Shown here: piece after piece, positions 48,172-60,520 of the stretch
Numbering within the stretch: the stretch's first letter is position 1
Layout: every line of letters begins with the position of its first letter
Assembly (NCBI GenBank): GCA_030141605.1
Contig: JAQGDQ010000127.1
Location: 62,001-126,000, forward strand
From: Tubiluchus corallicola
Lineage: Eukaryota; Priapulida; Priapulimorpha; Priapulimorphida; Tubiluchidae
Length of the DNA stretch: 64,000 bases
Direction: 5' to 3'
Program-made: the position numbers and the translations under genes
Notes under the pieces: model-generated
Told to the model about the DNA's origin: nothing
Database searches by the model: none
What the model saw: only the letters and a program-made list of their open reading frames with translations

Positions 48172-51100
48172 TATACACGATTGATGCTTAATGCATAATC
48201 GCTCAAATATTTGCTGCCTGTGCTAAAGTTTAATGCTGTAAAACATGGATTAAGAAGAAGAGAGAGAAAGACAATGGAGAGCCAAAGTAAACGAACTAAC
48301 TAATTTTTATACTAAATCACACCATTATTAACGTAGCCAACTTGATAATCAATAAGTTACATTTGAAACCTAAAGTAAATCAGTTATCATGTCACAGTTA
48401 AAAACACTGTAAGAACTGGTCATGCAAAACTATCAGGAAATATATAAAAACTGCAAATTATATTGGGTTTGCAAGTCGTTACCTTGGACGCAGTGAGTGC
48501 AGTACTTATTAGATGTACTAAACTAGACTCACCTAATAAATATTGTTTGCAGGTTTTAAATAAAATTTGTGGTTATAGAACAAAATAAACAGCCAACAGA
48601 TGGATTAAAATTTGGTGAAAATGAAATAACTGTCAACTATCTGTGGTGAAGTTAATAATGATTACCATACAACTCCAGTGTATGGTAAGCATGACTTTTA
48701 CACAAATTTAAACTGCAAACCTTGGTTACTCAGAAGCATTATAATAATGGACTTTAAAAAGTAAACAGAGGATTTATGGCTTAAGAAGAAACTTATTTCA
48801 CCTTGATCAAGCCTGCTGATAGTTGTATACTGTGCAGCAATGTCAGCTCTGGCTTTAGGTGTATCAGGTACAAAGTATGGAACAATTACTTCACTGGCAT
48901 TATATAAAATTGGCTTCCAGTCAGGCATGTTTCCCATTCCGGGTTCTCCATTACCAAATTTCTCACAAAATTGTCCAAACTCTGGATGAGTGTGGCCACA
49001 GCGATGTGGATCATGAAAAGCAACATACAGAAAGAAGGGCCTGTAAAATACCACATATTATCCTAACTACAAACAATAGTTCAGATATTGCTCCAATTCA
49101 CATATAGAGGAATCAATGGCTTACCATAAATTACTTTTTCTAGTGAGCGGCCAGAGATAAGTTCATGGTAAAAGTTGTCATGTCAACTAAATTTATTAAT
49201 TTAGAGATTCATGACCTAGTTAAATCTAGAGATTCAATATTCTCTAGAAATTGTTCATCCGAAACAAACTTGTATGCAATGTACATTCAGGAATCCCACT
49301 GACTGACAAGAGCAGTTCGTTAAACTGGGTGACTCCTAATGCGCAGATATGATGCAAATATAAATAAGTGTTAACTAAATTATTTTGCTATATGGTGGTA
49401 ATGGATCCTTATTGGTTTTTTGACTTATCGAAAAGTTTAAAAATTTACCAGCTAGCCTTGCTTGGTACGGCACAAAATAGAGAAACACCTGATAATCTTG
49501 TTCCAAAGTCTTCCTTTTCTCGGATTTGCTTTTTTGTTATTTAAAATAATTCAGCATCAAAAAGTGAACAATACGTTAACAAGACATTATGGAAAAAAGT
49601 AGCAATACGGGAAACTTCTTAAAAAAATTATCACATTAGTAAAATGAGAACAGTTTAACAAAACTTTGAAAAATAATGGAAAATGATTTCTTAAAACTTT
49701 CCCACGCTGTGAATATGAATATGACTATAAATTGGTAAACAGCTGGACATGTTTGTAATTGCTGCAAAAACTAGTCTGCTTTTTTAAATGTGCAAAATGA
49801 TGCTATATATACCTTGCTGCATTAGTATTAAAAAACTGGCGTACAAGTTGCTTAATGTGAGTAATATTTCTACCGACTTGCAAAATGGAGTTGTTCTCTT
49901 CCGTCTCGGCAAAATCGAATGGGTAGACTGATTCCGGACCAACGTGTTTTTTGCCAATTATACCTTAATACATTGAAATAACAAATATTGCGTTTTACAG
50001 ATTATGAATCAGCTGACATTAAAAATAATTATATCCATCACAAAAAAGAGAAAATAACTATTGTTAATTCAGATAGCTATACTACCTGACAGCATTACCT
50101 GCAGAATTTTTAATTTAAAACTATGAAAAAGTGCTAAAAATCCAGTTGATACTACTTAATTATGTACTCCCATATTGACTTACATTGAAGTCTTATTACT
50201 AACCTGTTCGAATACCATTCTGAGACAGAATATGTGATAAGCTCTGGACTCTTTCAAATGAATCAAAATGATGAACATCTTGATGCAGACCATACATACC
50301 ATTCTGATGCTGGGGAAGTCCAGTAAGTATTACTGACCTGCAATAAAACGTTATGATTAAAAGGTATCAAATATCAGGTTTCAAAGGCTTGCTGAGCACA
50401 TATACTTAAATTTGTCCTAGTTAATTAAAAACATGAAGTATGGATTTATCAAAAAACTATATACCTAACTGCAGTGTCTACTTAATCACAAAACTGTGGA
50501 TGTGTCGGATGTAGATGTTTTTAAATAAATCATAAAACCAACAACAATGTTTAACACCAGAATTAAAGGGGAAGAAAAATTAAGTTTAAAGTATATCCTA
50601 AAGAACTTCCCATACAAAATTATATCAGTTGGCATCACACTTATCCATTTGAAGAACTCATGTAATTGAAAAAGAAAAATCTTAATCACTTAAATTTTAT
50701 AATATTCGCACTACCTGGTAAAACAGAACTGCATCGCCATCCAAGTGTGAGCCGTTGATTCACCAAAAACACTACCAGTATTATTAACAATACAAAATAA
50801 TTTAAACTTTTCATTAGTTAGCAAAGTGTGTGCTAAAAATGCTTGCTTCAAATGACTTACCATTAAAATGGCTACACCTAATGCCTAATGTTTATCGCGG
50901 ACATTTAAATTTACAAGTTTTATACGGTGTGACTGCTAATGCAGCCCTGTATGCAATAAGTCAGCATTCGTGTGACGCATTTCAACACGATTTTCAGCTT
51001 TTTTTATGAAAAGTGTTTTCTTGTGCTTTAAGTCAGCTATACTGAAAAAATAGTAAATCAACAAAGTGCAACAACAGATTTTCACATAGTGTTGAGTTTG

Positions 51101-54100
51101 AATTGTTTTCTAATAAATGTAATTATTCATTCGATCTATAACATTTGGTACATCAAAAACAAACTACTTTGTCCATTATCTCTTTTACTCCTATAGTAAA
51201 TAAAAATCAATATAAATAAAAAAGGCAAGTTACGACAAGTACAAATGCAATTAAAAGTAACAATACCACCATACTTCCACAAAATACTGCTAGTATCCCA
51301 GAATTACGAATTTTTGGTCAAAGCAATACGGATGCAGTTAAGATTGCTTTTTTTATCAACCTGTGATAACATGTAAATACAAGATGCACCAATAACTGTG
51401 TCAGTGATATAATATCAAAGTATAATAACTTACCTACTTGGAGAACAGCTACTAACAGATGTGAAAGCTTTGGTAAAAACAACACTCCTTTTAGCAAGTT
51501 CATTTAGAAAAGGTGTTCTGCAAACAGAGTTGTTGTACACTTGAGTTTCAAAGCCAGCATCATCAGCTGCCAAAAAATGTGGAATTTATTGAACTACAGC
51601 AGTAAGGACACAACTTTGAACAATACTGCAGTATTGAAACTAGTGAATATTTTGGATAAACTATAACAAGAAGCCGCTTGGCCCTCCAAGGTTTATTTCT
51701 GATTTGTAATTGCATTTGCATTATTTAAAAATAATGAAGTAATGGATAATCAGTTACACTATTTAGGAAAGACTTTCATTAGTTTTTTACTATTTGTTGC
51801 CAAAAATTCCAAAAAACTAATTGTGATACGTTAATTCACCCGAATCTGTAAAGCCATATTGATTATTAACTAAAAATAATCGATAATTATAATTACTCAA
51901 AATCGGCAATATCACCTGCACTAATATGCATATAATGCCAAAATAACACTTGAAATACATTTACAAATAAGAAGACATTTAATAGTCGCGTCTCATGCCT
52001 TTAAATCCAGTATAAACAGACGAAGAGTTGTCACATTTCACTGGATTCTCAAGCAAAGTAGAAAGAATCTGTTAATACTTATTTATGCAAGCTACCCTCT
52101 CCTGACTATTAGCTTTGTTAGGTCATAGTTTTACTTATGCATGTGTAACAATTGTGGGCAACACTCACCAATGGGGCATTCATTAGACAAAACAAAAAAT
52201 GGTCACAGATCAGGAAACATCAATCAACTAGAGGGATCCACTTCACGATGGCCAATTAGAGCTCCTTTTGGTTTCCCAGCTAATGGGCTACACACTACTC
52301 ACAAAAACTACTCAGAAACAGAATCTACTGAAATATACAATAGGCACCATTTAGTAGACTTGTGGTTAATAGATTCGTTCACTTAATTGACTCAAAAACG
52401 CCTGGTACTAACCGCTCTTATTCAAATAAACATACACACTACCGATAATTGACTCAAATAACTCTGCATAAGTGACTCAATATTTTTCTACTCGTACTTG
52501 AAATAAGACAGTTATATGTGCCCAAAGAGCCTTTCCTACTTTTATGCCACCCTTACTTTGCTCTTGTGCACTATAATAGATGTAGAAACAATCATCTTAA
52601 GTATCGTTTTGTTTGTAAGCAGATACGTTTATCATGTGCTAATACACTAGCGTAGTATGTTACCCACTCGTCCACTGCAATTAACCTCGTTAACCAAAGA
52701 ATTTCTGAAACCTAAACATTTAATTACATGTCTAGCAGTTTCGTTTTGAAATTCTCTATTCAGGCCACGTCAGAGATAACCGATGACAAAATCGTCAGCA
52801 TTACAAGGGGGAGTCAAGACAAGCCTACAAAGGACAACAAAACCAATTGAAAGGGAAACAAAGGCACCATCAACTGCAGTTCAAGCACGCCAAGTGCTAA
52901 ATGTTTTACAAGATTACATGCATCACACAGCAACAGATTTTCAACGCTATTATAATATTGAGAACTTTGAAGGAATTTTTGTAATTTTTGCAAATAAGCA
53001 AGGCTTGTGTGATTTAGAAAAGTACACTGTTCAATTTATATAAATTAATATTTAAAAAAAAAATTTAAATTTTTATCTGCACAAAGGCATTTAGGCATTA
53101 CTTCATTTCTAAAATCCATTAAAAACCTTTTACTAAGATAGTAAATACTAACCTGATGCCTCATACTTCTACACTAGTAATACTACACCCGTAGGTTAAT
53201 AGGTTCAGTCGGTTATCTGGGACAAAACACTTTGGTCCCAAAGTGAGTCTATTAAGTAATGTACTACAAAATTGAACATCAAGTGTTTTTACTATTTTTT
53301 TAGCCATATAAAATTTCGTCCTGCATGCATCCACCTTATAATTTAGGTGTCCGAATTGAGCGAGACAAGTTTTTGCATTTACCGTCCAATCATGGTATCT
53401 TCCAGGGGACTGTGTCAATAGAAAATATTATAATTTTGATATCAACTACAGTCAACCTTGGTTATAAGGTACTCGCTTATAAGGGACACTTGCTTATAAG
53501 AGACCACCAATTCCGGTCCTGATTTTTCGTAACATTTTTCCTATATAAAAATCTTCGTATATAAGGTACTTGGATATCAATGACTTTCGGTTATAAGGGA
53601 CAATATCTTCAGGTCCCGCGTAATAGAAACCCAGGCAAATTACCTCGCATGTAAGAGACCCTATGATCAAAGTGAAATTGATCGATTTTTAACCTCAATT
53701 TTTGCACAAACTCGGCCTTCGAACAGCTCAGTTTCTGCGGTCACACAGAAGGAGCTTCCTACATACCATTTGCACTGAATGTGTAGCAATAATCCATAAA
53801 AATATGAGCAAAAGTGCAGGTCTAGATACACCCTCGGTCTGACTCAACTTCGGCTATAAGGGACGTCGGATATAAGGGACGGTTTTTTCCGGTCCCGAGG
53901 TGTCGCTTATATCCGAGGATGACTGTACGTAAACCACAGTGAGAAGTTTTTGTTGCTGTTGGTTTCATTGTATTCAACTTTTCTTAAAATTTCCTTCCCA
54001 TTTTAATGCAAATGTCTAAAATTTTGCTCGTTCGGTTGATACATGGATAGAAGTCATTCGTGCATCATGTACCAACATTACATTGTCTGCAGTGCGTCTG

Positions 54101-54342
54101 CAGTGCATTAGTAATACACAAGGATTTGTCAAAGGGCATAATATTATGACCACTAAAGCTTTTGTCCTCATAAGTACTACTACAGAAAGCATGCAAAAGA
54201 AAACTCTAATGTATGCATATGAACAAATACCAACAATCAGCAGCACATTTCTCATTTTAGCATCTATTTGCAGGGTTCTTGCAAAAGATAGCATCAGTAG
54301 TAACAAGCCAACCCAAACTTGCAATGGGAGATAATAATGCAT
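46656..54342 (-). CDS. SGSH: N-sulfoglucosamine sulfohydrolase (heparan N-sulfatase, sulfamidase)
   Basis: Exons 54342-54231, 51566-51434, 50337-50204, 49963-49813, 49040-48802, 47925-47806 and 47326-46656 give 1560 bases, 519 residues (human SGSH is 502). The enzyme removes N-sulfate from glucosamine at the non-reducing end of heparan sulfate in lysosomes. Visible features: signal peptide about 1-24; metal-binding DD at 39-40 (LLIVADDAG); active-site C78 in CSPSR, converted to formylglycine by the sulfatase-modifying enzyme; [37 protein letters not shown] at 281-282 in [12 protein letters not shown]; and a C-terminus with [24 protein letters not shown] and DPWICAP. All catalytic residues appear present, so it should be active. 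Intron 1 (2.7 kb) contains a MITE. Confidence 0.95.
47508..47702 (+). other. Plus-strand protein-like segment inside an SGSH intron (possible exon fragment)
   Basis: Between SGSH exons 6 and 7 the plus strand has a 64-codon open frame ending TAA. Its composition is protein-like: [45 protein letters not shown] stop immediately precedes it in frame, and candidate acceptors (TATTACAG at 47471-47478, CATTCAG, AACTAAG) lie just upstream. It could be a terminal exon of another gene, a retroposed fragment or a coincidence. I do not recognise the family. Confidence 0.35.
48130..48171. repeat. (TA)n microsatellite
   Basis: A TA tract interrupted by one TG, in an SGSH intron. Confidence 0.95.
53221..53256. 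repeat. Short dispersed repeat, copy 1
   Basis: ACAAAACACTTTGGTCCCAA plus AGTGAGTCTATTAAG recurs nearly unchanged at 55203-55238, next to a LINE fragment. It is probably a piece of the same transposon family. Confidence 0.55.
53449..53925. mobile_element. pogo/Tigger-like MITE in SGSH intron 1
   Basis: Starts CAGTCAACCTTGGTTATAAG and ends with the near reverse complement CTTATATCCGAGGATGACTG. It is flanked by TA on both sides (53447-53448 and 53926-53927), the target-site duplication of Tc1/mariner and pogo elements. Inside, TTATAAGGGAC-like motifs recur many times in direct and inverted orientation, and both subterminal parts carry CCGGTCC. At 477 bp it is too short to encode a transposase. 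Confidence 0.8.
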
Positions 54343-54964
54343 GATTAAATGTCACTGGCATCACTCAACCATCCTGCAAAATAGTGTTACCTTGATTAAT
54401 TTTCTGTAATCAAGGTTATGAAATACAGGATATTTATGTTAATTATATTTATTTATTTAATGTTAAAAACCACTGGTGTTCGCTGTTTTGCATTTATTTT
54501 GAAAATTCCACAATAGAAATTGGAGAAGACATTCCCCATATGGGAACAGGAAATGGAAAACCTTAAATAAAAAGAGGTTTATATGAAAAGAACTGGCACT
54601 TTGCACTTCAAGATCTATTTCTCAGCTGCAAAAGCTACTTAATGTAATTGGTTACTGACGAACCTGTTTCATTACTGAGGATGATTTTCTAAAAATTGGT
54701 AGTGCATAGACAGAGGGGCAAAAGGGTGATGGCTCCATGCATTCATTTTAGACTAGAGGGCATCAAATCTAAATGCAAATAAAATAATTACTCTGAAGTT
54801 TCCAATTACTGCTGGTTAACTTGGAGGTTATTTTTTGGGGGTAGCTGATTCAATAATATATTTTTGCCACCCTTTCCCATTCAGATGATTATGAGTTGCA
54901 TAATTGACATGTTTTTCATGTCTGGGATATAATTATTTACCTTCAAACAGTTTACTAAGGTGTG

Positions 54965-55238
54965 CTAGCACTGTGACAGAAGGCACACACTTTTCAGAAT
55001 TGTTCTAAACTTGTTCACGGATTCTGAACTTACCACATCATTATTCAACTTGTTCCAACGAGGAACAACTCTATGAGCAAACAAATGTGATTTAACGTTT
55101 GTCCTAACAGATGGAACAAATAGTTTGGGCTTGAGGCCCTGAAGCTCTCTAGAAGGGCAATAAAAATACATTTTGATTGACGTGGCATTCACCATTAATC
55201 GGGTCAAAACACTTAGGTCCCAAAGTGAGTCTATTAAG
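54965..55238 (-). mobile_element. Truncated LINE: C-terminal end of a non-LTR reverse-transcriptase ORF
   Basis: The 80-codon open frame contains VKSHLFAHRVVPRWNKLNND and VVSSESVNKFRTILKS. This matches the typical end of Jockey/CR1/RTE-type ORF2 proteins (FF..RVV..WN.LP..VV...SVN.FK..L). Nothing of the catalytic reverse-transcriptase core is nearby, so it is a 5'-truncated dead copy. A GTAGCTGATTCAATAA block near 54843 that recurs near 56674 may be part of the 3' tail. Confidence 0.65.
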
Positions 55239-55915
55239 CAGCGACTACTGTATGAGAGGTGGGCCTACAAAATGTTTGGTATACTGTAAGAAATACTAAA
55301 CATTTTTGCTCAATTTCAAATTGGCAGCTAACCTATGTGCATGTTTACATTTAGTTTGTCAAAGTACTGTACTTCATTTGCTGCATATTGGTAAGCAATG
55401 TGGTCAGGGCCAGCTCTAGGTAGTTGGACGTCCTAGGCAAAAATTGTTTCAGCGGCGCCTTCCCATGCACCCACCCACAAAATTTAATTTTTTCAGTACA
55501 TAATAATGTATAATTGTACCTCTGTGTTAGGCTTGTACGATATATATGATAGTGCACTAATTAACTGTAGTTAATTACCTTTCCACAGCTTGTGTTTAGT
55601 TCATTTGAAATTAAATTTTTGGCCTCGTTGCATATCGGCAGTTTTCAGGAGCAATCAAAATTTCTATCATTTCTGCTGCACACTATTCTTGAACATAATC
55701 TTGGCTAGACTTTCACTCAGCTTTTTCATCCGAAAGTAATTGAAACACCAACTCCATTTCACTAGTTTCCTCATATGGTCTGATTGCAGATACCTCATTA
55801 GCGAATCTTTCTGCTGTTCAATTTCTGCCAGCCTTTTTACCTTTCATTTGCCATATTACAGTCGTGAATGCTTCCATTATTATAAGTTTATCTTGATATG
55901 AAAATAACGGTGTGC

Positions 55916-56030
55916 AGACATTTCGACACAGGACACTTCACTACAAGACATTTGGACGTACAGCAATTTGGATACATAGGGCATTTGGACACAAGGACAT
56001 TTGGACATAAGGACACTTAAGAATACTATA
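55916..56030. repeat. Minisatellite, unit GACATTTGGACACAAG
   Basis: About six imperfect 16-base units, for example GGACATTTGGACATAAG and GACATTTGGACGTACAG, with decay at the left end. Confidence 0.75.
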
Positions 56031-58919
56031 CCTATTCTTTCTGTTGACTTTTCTGATACCTATGGCAACCATTATTTAGTCTCTTTTTTACAATCTCTAT
56101 ATCATGTTGAGTTATCTCCTCTGTGCCCATTCAGCACTCTATTTTAATGTTTTTTATTATAAGTTTATAGATTTGTTTCTGGCAAATATCCTTGAACACT
56201 TCTGATTGAGCGACTTCTGGGTAGTCACTAATGAGATATAATTCTACTGTAAGGTAGCTACGCCTCTAAAGTATTCCACTCATTACTCCTAAATCATCAA
56301 ATCCACATGTATTAAAAATTATACATTCTACTGAGTACAAGGTGTATTATTATCCTTATTTCTGCTGCTTGACTATAATCATTGTTTGCTTATTTTTGAT
56401 TTTGCTGATGCAGTAGTTAATTATACAGCATGTTTGATAACCATAACTGCTTATTATTTTTATTATTGATTTTGTTATTGGTTTTGAATGTATCACCATA
56501 TTTTATATGCTCTCTATTTTGATTTTTTACATGGTTCTTTTATATTACCACCTTACTTAGATTATTATAAACCTGCATTACAATCTGCTGCATGAAGTTA
56601 TCATATATTACTAGTTTCACTATTCTCAAATTATGCTACTAAACCAAAACAATAGTATCTAATTATAAAAAGGGTGGCTGATTCGATAACTTTTTTGCTA
56701 CCCTTTCCCTTTGTATTAGATATTTATGGCTCTTACTGTAATTCCAATGTATGCTAAATATGGGAAAAAATAAAATGGGTCTGAATCTAACCCAATTACC
56801 ATTTTAATTTATTACTGAGAACATTTCACCCACCTATCTGCGGCTAACGTTCTAAAGCAAAATTTGGTTAGTTGTTGAATATGTTTGCAACCATGGGGAA
56901 AAAGCTATTAGCTTCGCCCTGATCATCGACGGTGATCAATGAACATGTTTATGTTATCTTAGCTATGCAAGTTGTTTTTGGTTTGTCATGTGCTTTTTCG
57001 CAACGTTTTAATTTCACGTCATCGTAATGCCCATAGCGTGTAAACCCGTTTACTCACGATTTCACGTGTGAAATAATTGTCAACCAGCAACATGGTGAAC
57101 CTTATTTTTAGTCTTTGAAAAATAGAACCTGCACTTTACTATTTTGGTCAATAGATAGCGCCAGCCCTCCGTTTTATTAAAATTGTTGTTAATAGTATAT
57201 TTGTTAGGGAATTCAGAGTAGACGTTGATTTAATAGATTGTCTTGTTTGGTTACTGCTTACTGGGTAAAACAATTTATCTAATCTTAGTTAATATTTCGA
57301 CAATAGCCATCTATTCCTTTTTCTTTTGTAAAAAGTAACAGTGTGTGAAACCAGCACAAGTCTCTGTGTCAAAACAACTACAGAGTTTCCGGTATAGCAC
57401 AGATGACTTTGTAGAATTGAGCCTTTCACTTGCCAAAAATTGCAGGCAGGTTGTGACATTTGTGTTGTCTTGCATTTAATTCTCGTGACATTCTAGTATG
57501 GAGTTCTCGTGATAGACAATCCCATCAAACCCCCTTTTGATTTGTATGTTGCTTCATCTCACATGATGAGTTGCTTGGTGATGGCTGTCCTGCCATTACA
57601 AGTAATCCAATCAGTTATTATCCATTCTAATCCACTCAGTAGCCGAACAACAATTCTCCTGTCCAGTTACTGAGCTAATCATCAACTCGATAATTTGACT
57701 GGAACTATCTTTTTATTAAATTTTTATACAACTAGCCTTTTTAACTAGAATGCAAAAATCTTGTAGAATCTTGCATTCTTCCCTGTGATGCTTCTTAATA
57801 GTTTTACAAAGCTTTGTGTATACGTTTCAAATAAGGAAAGAATTGGTACTGGTGCAATTGGACCACGGGAAGCCTTTAGGAACTGTGGTGTAGCTAGGAC
57901 AGAGGTGTGGCCTGCCCCCGATGGCACTTTTCAGATGGAGGCACAAATTTGATCATGTCAAAACTTCAGAAAGGCAAACATCAAACAATTTAATTTTCCA
58001 AGAAAACACAATGCCTCCTTCTGATTGTGACAAAAGAAGGTGATAACTGACACTGAATGGGTACATAAGTAGAATTGCATAGTCATCAGTACTTGCTGAA
58101 CATCAATTGCGGTTTGGTGGAGCAGCCACTCGCACTTGTCTTCTCCAAGTGTTTCCGTTGCTGAAGTAGTAATGTCACAAGTAGTAGTCACAATACCTTT
58201 TCTCTTTTGACCATTTTCACTTTCAGCAAAATGAATTGCTTGGCTTTGCATCTTGTTCAAGGTGGTGTTGCTATGTTGGGTATACAAGTTTAATAAGGGC
58301 CCATGCACAGCAAGCAAGTCTATCTGGTACTCAAATGTCATTGTTAATTTTGCTGAACAAAGCAACTGAAATATTAATAAATTGCAGCTAATAATTTATA
58401 AATCAGAAATACCAAGTCTAGTACATTTTTAAAAAACATGTTTTATAACCATTTTAGAATGTAAGTCTGTTACTAGTAACTATCACTTGTGTCTTTGACC
58501 CAATGCCAAATGTTACCTTTTGTTGAGCAAGATAGTAGTGTAGACGTTTTTCTACTTTCTAGTTAAATCTTGTCAGGGTTCATGCTAGCAAGCAGTTGAA
58601 AGAAATCAGGTGCATGTTCAGCATTACTTTATCCAGCAGATGTTCTACATTCTACTTCTACCCAGAAATTTTCAGTTTACAAGTTACAACGTAACAATTT
58701 TTCATATAATGGAAAACAGTTCAAAATGCTTTGTAAATCACCAGATTTAATCAGGTTATGTCACATGACTTAATTCAGAAGTTGAAACTCATCAATATTA
58801 AATAGATAATTGGTAATAGCACATTCAAGAAGATTATAGTTCTGAAATTTAGATTGCAATTAAGTCTTCAAAAATACACTTGAATTCAAGAGAATCCATT
58901 AGCAGGCAGGGATCTGCCC

Positions 58920-59300
58920 CAAACTTGGTGAAAGAATTTACACCACTCTCCCACTGCCCACAATCCTAACAGAAGCTGTAAAATAAAAAACTGTTTTTAT
59001 CATATCTTTATTTGTCACTTCAGCAACTAAAAAATTAACAGCAACTCCTTGTAGAAGCATAATGTAGTTACAAAATTTGACTATTACTGCTTGGATGACA
59101 ATTTATGTTTGACTGATTAAGTGACTGACTAACTGCAGACTACATAACTAATATGATTGATTGACTGACTAGCTCACTGACTAACTCTTTGACCGACATG
59201 TACCAGCTCACTGACTGACTAATTTGCTTAGTTCAATTGTTGACAGATAGACTGAGTAACTGAAACAACTGGCTCACTAACTCATTCACCGACTGACTTC
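58920..59300. repeat. Dispersed repeat with (GACT)n-type tail, copy 1
   Basis: Contains AACTGTTTTT, GCAACTCC, TTGACTATTA and GATGACAATTTATGTTTGA, then GATTAAGTGACTGACTAACTG and a long degenerate GACTGACT tract. The same ordered blocks recur at 60300-60520. Confidence 0.65.
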
Positions 59301-59599
59301 CTAATTCAGTAGCTAACCAAAAGACTGAGGAATTGATACGATTTAAAGACAGTGTGATTCATTAACTCGCTGATTTATACACACTGAAACCTTAAAACTG
59401 ACTCTGTGAGTAATTGCTAATTCATTGACAGATTATCATAACCATTCAATACAGCAACCATTGTTGAAAACTACTGTGTGCACTCTGTAGGTCATTGCAC
59501 CAGTGCCAAGTATGTAAGGCCTTTTTACAACCACTCCACCTTTGGAACTCGATTCTTTTCTTTTATAGGTTGCCCACAGTGTTATTCATAACACTTGTG

Positions 59600-60051
59600 T
59601 TTGTCAGTATAGAAGGACCATGTGAATGGCGAGAATCATAATGAAATTTGAATGTCGTCATTAACAAATTTATTGAGAAAAAGCGACTGCATAAATTATA
59701 TTTTGTAAGTGCACGTGTGCAGAAATTTCTGTGAGTGACTGAACTAAGTTTTATAGAATTGTACACGAAAATGTGAATTTGGCACAACTAACCTGCAAAA
59801 GTGCTAGATATGATGCTTTGACAACCTACTCTTTCTGCATCATTATGAGGTGAAAATTTGTCCTGTAACTGAACATACTTGGTGTTATCCGAATATAATT
59901 TAAAATTTATTTCCATTTCTGCTTTTAATTCCCAAAATATTTGAAAATGACTGTTTGTTTCCTTTCTTTGCCGATGTTCTCTTTTCTTGATTTCTTTTTT
60001 CTTTCCCTTTGCAATACATGCCAAAACAAAGCTCATTTTCATACGAACCAT
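59600..60051 (-). repeat. Dispersed repeat with coding remnant
   Basis: Homologous to 39590-40000. An 87-codon minus-strand frame (60051-59788) ends LQDKFSPHNDAERVGC. The 40-kb copy can be read LLNKFSPINNAERHNC, so the segment descends from a coding sequence, perhaps a transposon ORF. The family is not recognised. Confidence 0.5.
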
Positions 60052-60299
60052 TTGCTGCTATCTCAGAAATGAAGACCTTCTACAAATAGTTATGTGCAAA
60101 GTAACTGCCAGTAAAAACTAATTATGTGGACAGAGTTTAGTGTTTTGAATATCAGTTTTTTGAGTGACATTTTTTGACGTACTGTGTGGACTAGGTATAA
60201 ATATTGCCAGCTGTACAATTATGAATTATGATTCTTTTGGTACAAAAAATGTACAGTGTACAAATGCAAAAAATGAACAACAACAACAATAGCAATCGT

Positions 60300-60520
60300 A
60301 CTGCCCACACACCTAGATGCTGAAGCTGAAAAATGAAAAACTGTTTTTTTTTGTTATATCTTATCTCAGAAACCACAAAATTAGCAACTCCCAATGAAAC
60401 AGACATGATGTGTAGTAAACAAAAGTTGACTATTATGGTCTTACTACTTGAATGACAATTTATGTTTGATTTATTGACTGATTAAGTGACTGACTAACTG
60501 ATGGACTATCTAACTAACAT
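60300..60520. repeat. Dispersed repeat with (GACT)n-type tail, copy 2
   Basis: Second copy of the 58920-59300 repeat in the same orientation, about 1.37 kb away. Shared blocks include AATGACAATTTATGTTTGA and GATTAAGTGACTGACTAACTG. Confidence 0.65.

Noticed and set aside
57958-58365. 135-codon minus-strand frame
   Set aside because: No recognisable domain, no splice partners and a setting full of repeats. It is kept only as an open possibility.
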